From positions 558,001 through 622,000 of the forward strand of contig NZ_CP108430.1 in the NCBI RefSeq assembly GCF_041435335.1: 64,000 nt of DNA, read 5' to 3'. Positions 15,898-22,677 of this stretch are shown piece by piece (position 1 is the first letter of the stretch; every line of letters starts with the position of its first letter). The position numbers and the translations under genes were made by a program. The notes below the pieces were generated by a model that worked only from the letters and a program-made list of their open reading frames with translations, did no database searches and had not been told where the DNA came from. Source of the DNA: Streptomyces sp. NBC_01283. GTDB taxonomy: Bacteria > Actinomycetota > Actinomycetes > Streptomycetales > Streptomycetaceae.

Positions 15898-16820
15898 AGG
15901 CGCCACTTGTAGGGGATTTCGTCGAGGGAGAGCTGGGACGGGTACTGCGCGCCCTCAGCGTGGCCGACCGGGACGGGGACCGCGTCGGTTTCAGCGCACT
16001 GTGCCGACAGCACGCCTCCGAACTCGACGCCCGCCGGGACGAGTGGCTTCGGGTTCCGGAGGAACTGCGCGAGCCCCTCCGCCGCAACACGAAGGCCATG
16101 CTCGCCTACCCCCAGACCATTCAGCGGCTCGCGCGCGAGCTGGACGAGCTGGGCCGCCCCGACGCGCTCCGTCAACTGTCGGGCGCCGACTTGCCGGGAG
16201 ACCCGCTGGGGAAGATCCAGGAGGCGGAGATCCTCGCCGAGGACGGGGAGTACGAGGCCGCTGACGCGCTGCTCCACGCAGAACTCGCTCAGGGCCTGAG
16301 CGACGACGTCCGGAGGGCAGCCATCCACTCCCGTCTGGTCAGGAACGCAGCCATGCAGGACGACCTCGACACGGCCGTCGACCATGCCCGCCTGGCTCAC
16401 GACCTGGCGCTGCGCTCCGGGGATCAGGGAGTGGAAAAAGCAGCGGCGGTCCTGGACGACCTGCTCACCGCCCGCGAACTGCGGCGCGGCACACTCGACG
16501 GACGCCAGCTCGGTGCCTGCCGGGAGACCCTGACAAACGCGCAGCAGCTGAGCGACCGAGCCTGGTTCGCGGAAAGCAACCAGGTGCTGCTTCGGCTCCT
16601 CGACGAGCTGGACGCACTCCCCGAGGAGGCCTCTGCCCGCCGTTTCCTGGGCAAGCTCTGCGGCCTGATGGGGCTGAACCACTTCCACGCGGGCGAACAC
16701 GACGAGGCCAGGGCCTGGACGCGGAAGGCCTTGCAGGATTGCCGGCGACACGAGGACCACACCGGAGCGGAGGTCTACGCGGCCAACTTGAAGGAGATCG
16801 ACCGGGCGGCTGGCGTGTGA
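15894..16820 (+). CDS. Helical-repeat (TPR-like) protein coupled to the TIR-like gene
   Basis: 308 residues from GTG 15894, whose codon overlaps the upstream stop (GTGA), indicating translational coupling. The protein is almost entirely helical. A first part (FVEGELGRVLRALSVADRDG, REPLRRNTKAMLAYPQTIQR) is followed by TPR-like pairs: AEILAEDGEYEAADALLHAE, AAIHSRLVRNAAMQDDLDTA, VDHARLAHDLALRSGDQGVE and, at the end, MGLNHFHAGEHDEARAWTRK. It probably forms a scaffold or sensor that binds the TIR-like partner. No catalytic motif is seen. No close homologue is recalled. Confidence 0.6.
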   Translation: MKAPLVGDFVEGELGRVLRALSVADRDGDRVGFSALCRQHASELDARRDEWLRVPEELREPLRRNTKAMLAYPQTIQRLARELDELGRPDALRQLSGADLPGDPLGKIQEAEILAEDGEYEAADALLHAELAQGLSDDVRRAAIHSRLVRNAAMQDDLDTAVDHARLAHDLALRSGDQGVEKAAAVLDDLLTARELRRGTLDGRQLGACRETLTNAQQLSDRAWFAESNQVLLRLLDELDALPEEASARRFLGKLCGLMGLNHFHAGEHDEARAWTRKALQDCRRHEDHTGAEVYAANLKEIDRAAGV

Positions 16821-16837
16821 GTGAACCCGCTGGCCGG

Positions 16838-17242
16838 TCAGTCGTCGAAGTAGGCCTTGCCGACGGCGTAGGTGTCCTCGTAGAGGTGATAGCGAGTGAT
16901 CTGCCCGCCCCGGACCGTGGCGTGCAGGGCGAACGCTGTGTCGATGTTCCTGCCCGTCTTCTTGACCTCGGAGACCATGCGCCCGATCAACACCACGTCG
17001 TCTCCCTCGGAGATGACGTGCTGCAGGTCGAACTCCTTGGGCTGGACATGGGTTCGCAGCAGTTCGAAGAACGTCTGCATTCCCTCCGACGAGTCGACCA
17101 CCGGCACCCACGGAATGCCTGGTGGATGCGGAATCGAGAAGGACACCGAGTCGGCGAACAGGGCCGCCGCCTCCGCGGTCTTCCCCTCGGCGAGCAGCGG
17201 GAACAAGCGTTGCACGGTCTGCGCGGGCGACTCTGCTGTCAT
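16838..17242 (-). CDS. NTF2/SnoaL-like domain protein
   Basis: A 134-residue single-domain protein from ATG 17242. It has the SnoaL/NTF2-like cone fold order: [72 protein letters not shown] and [15 protein letters not shown]. Members include polyketide cyclases, limonene-epoxide hydrolase relatives and many uncharacterised ligand-binding proteins. No specific catalytic pattern allows a choice. Its ATG lies on CATG shared with the possible start of the oppositely oriented F420-like fragment. Confidence 0.85.
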   Translation of the reverse strand: MTAESPAQTVQRLFPLLAEGKTAEAAALFADSVSFSIPHPPGIPWVPVVDSSEGMQTFFELLRTHVQPKEFDLQHVISEGDDVVLIGRMVSEVKKTGRNIDTAFALHATVRGGQITRYHLYEDTYAVGKAYFDD

Positions 17243-17678
17243 GTGCGTCGATGCTAGGGAAGCCGCTTCGCGATGTCATGCCCTGCGGAGACACGAACCG
17301 GGTGCGACACCGGTCCTCATTGTCACGATGCGTGGCGCGAAGACCGGCAGGCTCCGCAAGATTCCGCTGATGCGCGTGGAGCACGAGGGGCAGTACGCGG
17401 CGGTGGCCTCGAAGGGCGGCTTCCCGCGCCATCCGGTCTGGTACTTCCACCTCAAGGCCGACCCGCAGGTGGATCTCCAAGACGGTCCCGAACGCCAGGG
17501 CATGGTGGCCCGTGAGATCACCGGGGACGAGAAGGCCCAGTGGTGGCAGCGCGCGGTCACCGCGTATCCGCCGTACACCGACCATCAGGCGAAGACCGAC
17601 CGCGTGATCCCCGTCTTCGTACTCGAACCCGAGCACCTGGCCCGGCCGGTGGAGGCCTCTGCGCCGACGGGGAACTGA
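17241..17678 (+). pseudogene. Nitroreductase/deazaflavin (F420)-dependent oxidoreductase, N-terminal domain lost
   Basis: From about 17305 the frame is a clear DDN-type F420-dependent protein: [57 protein letters not shown] and [19 protein letters not shown]. The family normally begins with about 30 more residues ending in a Tyr-Glu-x-Ser-Gly-Gly segment that helps bind F420. Here those positions are replaced by unrelated sequence ([20 protein letters not shown]) that runs straight into the promoter of the NTF2-like gene. ATG 17241 would start a 145-residue protein but shares CATG with the divergent start. The likeliest reading is a 5' deletion, so the gene is probably not functional. Confidence 0.6.
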
Positions 17679-17720
17679 GCTTCGGGGACCGGGTCGTGCC
17701 GTGCGCTGCCGTCCGTGGGT

Positions 17721-18119
17721 TCAGTCGTCGACAAAGGAGAGGCAGACCGCGGCAGGCTCCATGACCACCTGGTCCTGGGTGTAGCAGTCTGCCTGTCGGG
17801 TGGCGACCTCGGCTCCGCAGCCCGAGCAGACAAGGTTCGGGCCGTCACCGCCCGCCGGCCCCTGGCAGCAACCGATCCATCGCATGATGTCGGGGTGTTG
17901 ATCGGTGCCGATGACGTCGTCCGGATGGACGACGAAGCCCGGCAGGTCGATGGCGAACTCCTCCAGACGGAAGTTCGGGGCGTAGGTGCCGCGGGGCATG
18001 CGTACAGGCCGCGTCCGGACGCCGGGTACCTCTGACATGGGGACCAGCTGCGGAACCTTGATCTTGGAAACAGGTCCGGTGAGCGGCTGTCGGCAGTGGT
18101 CACACAAGAAGCGCGGCAT
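17721..18119 (-). CDS. Zinc-ribbon-like hypothetical protein
   Basis: 132 residues from ATG 18119, with GGAAG upstream. An N-terminal CDHC pair (residues 6-9) and a C-terminal CSGC pair (about 98-101), plus GCCQGPAGGDG between them, suggest a small metal-binding fold. The middle (RGTYAPNFRLEEFAIDLPGF, VVHPDDVIGTDQHPDIMRW) is compact and soluble. Similar proteins are found as hypothetical proteins in Streptomyces. No function can be assigned. It reads in the same direction as the truncated hydrolase, but that lies 50 bases upstream and an operon is uncertain. Confidence 0.65.
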   Translation of the reverse strand: MPRFLCDHCRQPLTGPVSKIKVPQLVPMSEVPGVRTRPVRMPRGTYAPNFRLEEFAIDLPGFVVHPDDVIGTDQHPDIMRWIGCCQGPAGGDGPNLVCSGCGAEVATRQADCYTQDQVVMEPAAVCLSFVDD

Positions 18120-18170
18120 ACTGCTGAGTCTTCCTGCCGTGTAATGGCCTGGCCATCGATTTGTGACTGA

Positions 18171-18551
18171 TCACGGCTGCCGGATCCATCTCGTGGTCAC
18201 AGGCTTGGGCTCGGGTGGCCGCGGCCGGCTACCGTTGCGGTCCCCGAGCTTGGGCTGCTTCTCCTCGTCAGGAGTGGCGTCGGTGTAGGACCAGTCGCAG
18301 TTCGCGTCGCTCTGGTAGTAGCCGTAGGTGCGCAGCTCGCCGGTCCAGCCCTGGGCGGTCATCGCGTCCCGAGCGGACTTCCACCAGTCAGCGCAGTCGT
18401 ATCCCCAGGGCACCGGGTTGCCCAGACAGGGGCGCTCGTGAAAGCCGTGGATCATGATGACCGGTTCGTCGACACTGTCGTCGCGAGGCGGCGCGTCGGC
18501 CGCCAGCGCCGGCGAAGCCTGCCCCAGCAGTAGGGCCAGGGCGGCGACCAT
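18171..18551 (-). pseudogene. Truncated secreted alpha/beta hydrolase (lipase-like)
   Basis: A 126-residue reading from ATG 18551 begins in a signal peptide (MVAALALLLGQASPALA, likely cut after ALA), then DEPVIMIHGFHERPCLGN with the HGF oxyanion strand of lipases, then CADWWKSARDAMTAQGWTGE. The fold stops at TYGYYQSDANCDW, before the nucleophile elbow, Asp and His, and ends in a proline-rich tail (RPRPPEPKPVTT). Secreted lipase-like hydrolases of this type are usually 250-350 residues. The signal peptide also lacks a basic N-region, which in this frame would need upstream codons without a usual start. It is best seen as a remnant. Confidence 0.6.
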
Positions 18552-18628
18552 CGCCAGGATCAGCGCGGCTCCGGCGCCTCGTCCCCGCCCGCCTCTATGC
18601 GACGCGATCGGGGCGTTCGTCGTGCGGG

Positions 18629-19837
18629 TCAGCTGGTGGGCGTGGGCCAGGGGACATCGGTTTCGACGGTGGCGGTGTAGTCGACGCCCGGGACGGAGAA
18701 GCCGTAGAGGCGCCGGACTTCGCTGCTGAACCAGTCGAGGTCGGCGAGTTCGGTGATGGTGTCGCTGGTGGCGGCACTCCAGCGCTCGGCGACGGTGTTC
18801 TGCACGGTGGGATCGAGTTCCCAGCCGTCGAGGCGGACCCGGCCCTCGTCGTCAAGATCGAGGGGACGGGATCCGGTCAACTGGGCCCACAGGTCAACGA
18901 GTTGACCGATCGGAGCCACCATGGCGTCGCCGAGGACGCCGCGCAGCAGCCCGACGTACAGGGCGATGCCGGGGATGGCGGTGGAGGACTGTGTGACAGC
19001 GGCGGCGTTGACCGAGGTCACGGCCCGGCCGCCCAGCGTCTTGCCGAGGCGCTCGTCCAACTTGCGTGCGGTGGCTTCCAGATGAGACTTCGCGGCGCCG
19101 ATCGTGCCCTGCCGGTAGATCGCCGCGGTGAGCGGTGATCCGATGTAGGACAGGGCGGCGGTGGTGAATCCGTCGGCGAGCAGGGACTTGTCGGCCAGGA
19201 ACGTGATCCACCGTTCCCAGTCGATGCCGCCCATCACCGCCACGGTCTGCTCGACATCGTCGCCCTCGGCCGACGCGGTGGTGACCTCCTTCACCTCCGG
19301 GGCACCGGACTCGTCGAAAACCAAGGTCTTGGTGGTGTACGGCGAGCCGATCGGCTTGAGGGCCGAGGCATACACGTTGCCGGTGTCCGGGTCGGTGCGG
19401 CGAGGCGCGGCCACCGAATAGATCAGGAAGTCGAGGCGTCCGCCGAACCGTTCGGCGAGGATGTCGGCGACCTGCTCCTTCACCGTGTCGCTGAACGCAT
19501 CACCATTGACGAAAACCATGTCCCGCCCGTGCTGTCGGGCGAGCCGTGCGGTGGCGGCGGTGCGATACCAGCCGGCCGTGCCGGTGCGCCGCCCGGGCGC
19601 CTTCTCGAAGCACACGCCGATGCCACGGATACCGACACGGGCCAGGCCCGCGATCGTGGCGGCCAGGCCATAACCCGCGGACGAGCCGATGACCAGAGCG
19701 ACCGGCCCTTCGCCTCCGGCGGCGACCGGGGTGGGAACGGCCTGCCACATGTCGTCCACCAGCTGTCGGCAGCCGCCGGGATGGGAGTCGAGGAACAGGA
19801 AGCCCCGGCTCTTGGGCGCGATGACGCGTTCGCTCAT
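18629..19837 (-). CDS. fabV: Trans-2-enoyl-CoA/ACP reductase FabV family
   Basis: 402 residues from ATG 19837, the standard FabV length. It shows MSERVIAPKSRGFLFLDSHP at the start, GSSAGYGLAA (NAD-binding loop), DFLIYSVAAPRRTDP, and the active-site region YIGSPLTAAIYRQGTIGAAK with the Tyr-x8-Lys pair characteristic of FabV. The C terminus has DNA for WFSSEVRRLYGFSVPGVDY. It reduces the enoyl double bond with NADH in fatty acid synthesis, and in other bacteria FabV proteins are insensitive to triclosan. Streptomyces usually relies on FabI, so this may be a second or specialised reductase. It is monocistronic, with a large hairpin about 190 bases upstream. Confidence 0.93.
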   Translation of the reverse strand: MSERVIAPKSRGFLFLDSHPGGCRQLVDDMWQAVPTPVAAGGEGPVALVIGSSAGYGLAATIAGLARVGIRGIGVCFEKAPGRRTGTAGWYRTAATARLARQHGRDMVFVNGDAFSDTVKEQVADILAERFGGRLDFLIYSVAAPRRTDPDTGNVYASALKPIGSPYTTKTLVFDESGAPEVKEVTTASAEGDDVEQTVAVMGGIDWERWITFLADKSLLADGFTTAALSYIGSPLTAAIYRQGTIGAAKSHLEATARKLDERLGKTLGGRAVTSVNAAAVTQSSTAIPGIALYVGLLRGVLGDAMVAPIGQLVDLWAQLTGSRPLDLDDEGRVRLDGWELDPTVQNTVAERWSAATSDTITELADLDWFSSEVRRLYGFSVPGVDYTATVETDVPWPTPTS

Positions 19838-20206
19838 GGTGTGGTGCCCCAGGTGTCGTCACGGACAAGGACGCGGCAGCCACCTGGGCCACCCCGTCCC
19901 GCAAGTCTGCGGCCGTGCGGATGAGCACGGTGATCTTGGGCGGCACAACGATGATCGGCCGGGCTTGGAGGGTTCCCACTAGCTCTGGCGGAGCGAGCCG
20001 GCGACACCCGAGTCGCGCCTTCCGGGCTGTCGACCAACCGGTTCCGCCGAGCGGCAGGGCCGGTTGGTCGACAGCCCCCATTCGGCGGCGGCACGCTGGG
20101 CACGCGTCACACCGGGCAGCAACCGCCTCGGTGGCCACGCCGCCCCTGGGCCTGCCCCACCAAGATTCTCGGCACGATCACGATGTGCGAATCGGTCTGA
20201 GGGCAG
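19838..20206. other. Intergenic region between fabV and the APH-like gene
   Basis: About 370 bases without a supported gene. It contains the fabV promoter and, at 20024-20077, a long perfect inverted repeat described separately. Other open frames are featureless. Confidence 0.5.
20024..20077. repeat. Perfect 18-bp inverted repeat with 18-base loop
   Basis: The left arm GGGCTGTCGACCAACCGG (20024-20041) is the exact reverse complement of the right arm at 20060-20077. The loop is 20042-20059 and itself contains a short GC-rich CCGCC/GGCGG-like element. It is 130 bases past the 3' end of the APH-like gene and upstream of fabV. It could terminate APH transcription, although no T-run follows, or be a protein or recombination site. 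Confidence 0.8.
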
Positions 20207-20995
20207 TCAGCCGCGGGCCTGAGGGACCCAGAAGGAGGCGGGCAGCAGGCCCACTTCACGGGCGGCCTGTTCCAACTCGGCGGCAACCGGCTCCAGCGCG
20301 GTGTAGACGGGGTCGCCATCAGCGGCCATACGGCGGATGACGTCCGCGTTGGACCTGGCCCGCGCGGCCACCACCGTCCCGAACGCCGAGCGGTCGCCTT
20401 CGTATCCGTAGGCGTCGAGCAGCAAATGCAGCCGCCGGGAGCGGTCTTCGAAGGCCGTGAACCCGGTCCGCTCGGCGAACCGGCGCGCGTACAGCGGGAC
20501 CCAGGTCAACGCCATGAAGGCCAGGTCGAACTCACGCGTCGACGGACCGGCGGTGTCCCAGTCGAAGAAACCCGCCAGGCCTCCCTCGCGCCAGACCGCG
20601 TTCCACGGGGCGGCGTCATGGTGGCCGATGACCAGACCGGGACGCCACGCCTGCCCGGCGAGCCAGCGAGCGTCGGGCGGCGGCACGAAGGACCGGGTCG
20701 CATCGTGCAGTCTGCGGGCCCATCGGCCCACCTCCACGAGCGCGGTCTCCGAGTACACCCAGGCAGGCCACGGGAGGTCCTCGCCCGCCGTCTCGCCTTC
20801 GAGGTGGGTCAGGATCTCACGCCCTTGGCCGTCCACTCCCAGGACCCGGGGTACGCCCTCCATCCCGGCCGCCTCCAGATGGCGCAGCACCGCGTGCACC
20901 GCGGGTGTCCAAGGCTGGACGGGCCGGTGCACGGCGTCACCGCGGCGCACCGCCCCAACTGTCCTGCCCCCGGGCAAACGTCGCTCCTCTTCCAT
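20207..20995 (-). CDS. Aminoglycoside phosphotransferase-like kinase
   Basis: 262 residues from ATG 20995. The APH fold is visible in the C-terminal lobe: VIGHHDAAPWNAVWREGGL is the Brenner motif (HxDxxxxN) with catalytic Asp, and GFFDWDTAGPSTREFDLAFM holds the metal-binding DWD. The N-lobe is short: TVGAVRRGDAVHRPVQPWTP, AVLRHLEAAGMEGVPRVLGV and EILTHLEGETAG. The family includes antibiotic kinases, choline kinases and many kinases of unknown substrate. This compact type is common in Streptomyces and need not give resistance. Monocistronic. Confidence 0.85.
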   Translation of the reverse strand: MEEERRLPGGRTVGAVRRGDAVHRPVQPWTPAVHAVLRHLEAAGMEGVPRVLGVDGQGREILTHLEGETAGEDLPWPAWVYSETALVEVGRWARRLHDATRSFVPPPDARWLAGQAWRPGLVIGHHDAAPWNAVWREGGLAGFFDWDTAGPSTREFDLAFMALTWVPLYARRFAERTGFTAFEDRSRRLHLLLDAYGYEGDRSAFGTVVAARARSNADVIRRMAADGDPVYTALEPVAAELEQAAREVGLLPASFWVPQARG

Positions 20996-21104
20996 GGGTC
21001 GGTTCTACCCGCCATTGCATGCGCATCGAAAGGTCAGCGGCAGACTTCATCGAGCCCTCGCCGCGTTCCTGACGTGGGCGTCACACATTGATGACAGCCC
21101 CTGG

Positions 21105-21830
21105 CTAGGAGAGTTTGAGAAGCAGTTCGCTGAGTTCGCCCGGCATAGTGATCATGCAGTCGTGTCCGGTCGGCAGCTCCCATACCTGGGCGGCAGTGCC
21201 GTTGGGCTGGATCGAGGGGACAGGACGACGGGTGACGCCCGCCGGCATGGCGCCGACATTGTGAATGTGCGTGCGCGGGATCGCGTTGACGGCTGGGTTG
21301 CCCAGTCGCACCGGCTGCTGCAGACAGCGCACCGGCTGATCCGAGAGCATCCCGCGCAGCCAGGCGACGTCGACCGGGTCGGTGACGCCGAACAGGCCGA
21401 AAGGCGCGGGCTGCTCGGGCATCGGCGGCACGCGCCAGCCGCTCTCGGACTCTTCAGCGAGCTCGATCAGTTGCCGTGTCACGGGTTGGACGTCAACTGC
21501 GGACTCGCCGTCCTCCGGGACCATCGCATCGAGATAGACCAGGTGCGCGATGCGTTCCGGAATCCGGTTGGCCACGGAGGAGATCACCAGCCCTGCGTAG
21601 CTGTGCCCGACGAGTACGACGTCGCTGAGGTTCTCCTCGGTGATCAGCCCGACCACATCGTCGACGTGCGTATCGAGACCCACCTCCGGCCCGAGCAGGT
21701 GTGCCTTGTCGCCATAGCCGGTCAGGGACGGCGCGAACACCCGGTGCTCGGCGGCCTCCAGCAGCGGTACCACCCGCTCCCAGCACCGTCCGTTGTGCCA
21801 AGCACCGTGTACCAGCAGAAATGTGGACAT
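21105..21830 (-). CDS. Alpha/beta hydrolase
   Basis: 241 residues from ATG 21830, with AGGAAG 4 bases upstream. The alpha/beta fold shows LLVHGAWHNGRCWERVVPLL (oxyanion HGAW), VVLVGHSYAGLVISSVA (nucleophile elbow GHSYAG) and LPTGHDCMITMPGELSELL with the catalytic His. The sequence resembles esterase/salicylate-esterase-like hydrolases. It is divergent from an HxlR regulator with a palindrome between them, a common layout for enzymes induced by aromatic or electrophilic compounds. Substrate unknown. Confidence 0.88.
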   Translation of the reverse strand: MSTFLLVHGAWHNGRCWERVVPLLEAAEHRVFAPSLTGYGDKAHLLGPEVGLDTHVDDVVGLITEENLSDVVLVGHSYAGLVISSVANRIPERIAHLVYLDAMVPEDGESAVDVQPVTRQLIELAEESESGWRVPPMPEQPAPFGLFGVTDPVDVAWLRGMLSDQPVRCLQQPVRLGNPAVNAIPRTHIHNVGAMPAGVTRRPVPSIQPNGTAAQVWELPTGHDCMITMPGELSELLLKLS

Positions 21831-21912
21831 CGATCTTCCTTCACGGGAGCAGAAGAGCACGGTCACGCGCAGGCCGCTGGTTCGCGGCTCTGGCGGTTAC
21901 CTTTCGTGCCTC

Positions 21913-21929
21913 GGTACTGTTTGAGTACC
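21913..21929. promoter_or_regulatory. Inverted repeat, probable HxlR operator
   Basis: GGTACT-GTTTG-AGTACC is a perfect 6-bp inverted repeat with a 5-base spacer, midway between the divergent starts at 21830 and 22005. GTAC half-sites with this spacing are typical of HxlR-type regulators. It would let the regulator control the hydrolase gene and itself. Confidence 0.55.
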
Positions 21930-22004
21930 TAGAGCATGCTGGTGCACACGAAGCGCCGCGGGCAATAAGGCACTTTTCGGTGCCCCGGTTCTCTGGAGGT
22001 AACC

Positions 22005-22394
22005 ATGGACGCGGCACAGGGCGATCCTCAGTCGGCGGCGCAGCCCGGCGATGCGTGCCGGACCCGGGTGGTGCTCGACATCGTCGGAGACAAGTGGTCG
22101 CTGCTGGTCGTGCGCAATCTCAGGGACGGACCGCGCCGTTTCACCGAGCTCAAAAGAGCCATCGACGGAATCAGCCAGCGCATGCTCACCGTGACGCTGC
22201 GCAGCCTGGAGCGCGACGGAATCCTGACCCGCACCGTCCACGAGGTGATGCCGCCACATGTCAGCTATGAGCTCACGGAGATGGGCATCACCCTGCGCGA
22301 GGCCACCGCGCCCCTGCTCGAATGGAGCGTCGCGCACCTCGCCCGGATCGACGATGCCCGCTCCGTCTACGACGCCCGCACGGATCCCCGATGA
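22005..22394 (+). CDS. HxlR-type winged-helix transcriptional regulator
   Basis: 129 residues from ATG 22005 behind GGAGGTAACC. The HxlR signature is full: CRTRVVLDIVGDKWSLLVVR, NLRDGPRRFTELKRAIDGIS, QRMLTVTLRSLERDGILTR and VSYELTEMGITLRE. An early Cys (residue 18) sits where many HxlR members carry a redox-sensing Cys. Divergent from the alpha/beta hydrolase, it probably regulates that gene and itself through the GGTACT/AGTACC palindrome. Confidence 0.93.
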   Translation: MDAAQGDPQSAAQPGDACRTRVVLDIVGDKWSLLVVRNLRDGPRRFTELKRAIDGISQRMLTVTLRSLERDGILTRTVHEVMPPHVSYELTEMGITLREATAPLLEWSVAHLARIDDARSVYDARTDPR

Positions 22395-22677
22395 CCTCAT
22401 GGCGGAACGGGTAGCCGAGTATCACCCGCCAATCCCACTCTGAAGACGCGTCCCAGGGCAATCAGTTCCGGGCGCAGGCCCGCGCTTCGTCGTGAAGGCC
22501 TTCCGATGCGGTTCGGCCTTCGGACGGCATCGCCGGTCGTATGCGGGGGGCACGTCGACGCGACGCGCCCTTCGCGCTGGCGCAGCGCATCGCCGCTGCC
22601 GTGATCGCCCGCGGGCGGGGGTGACGGTCAGCGCCCCTCCTCCCAGCAGGCGATCCGCGCCTCCGGCGACAGCGGCC

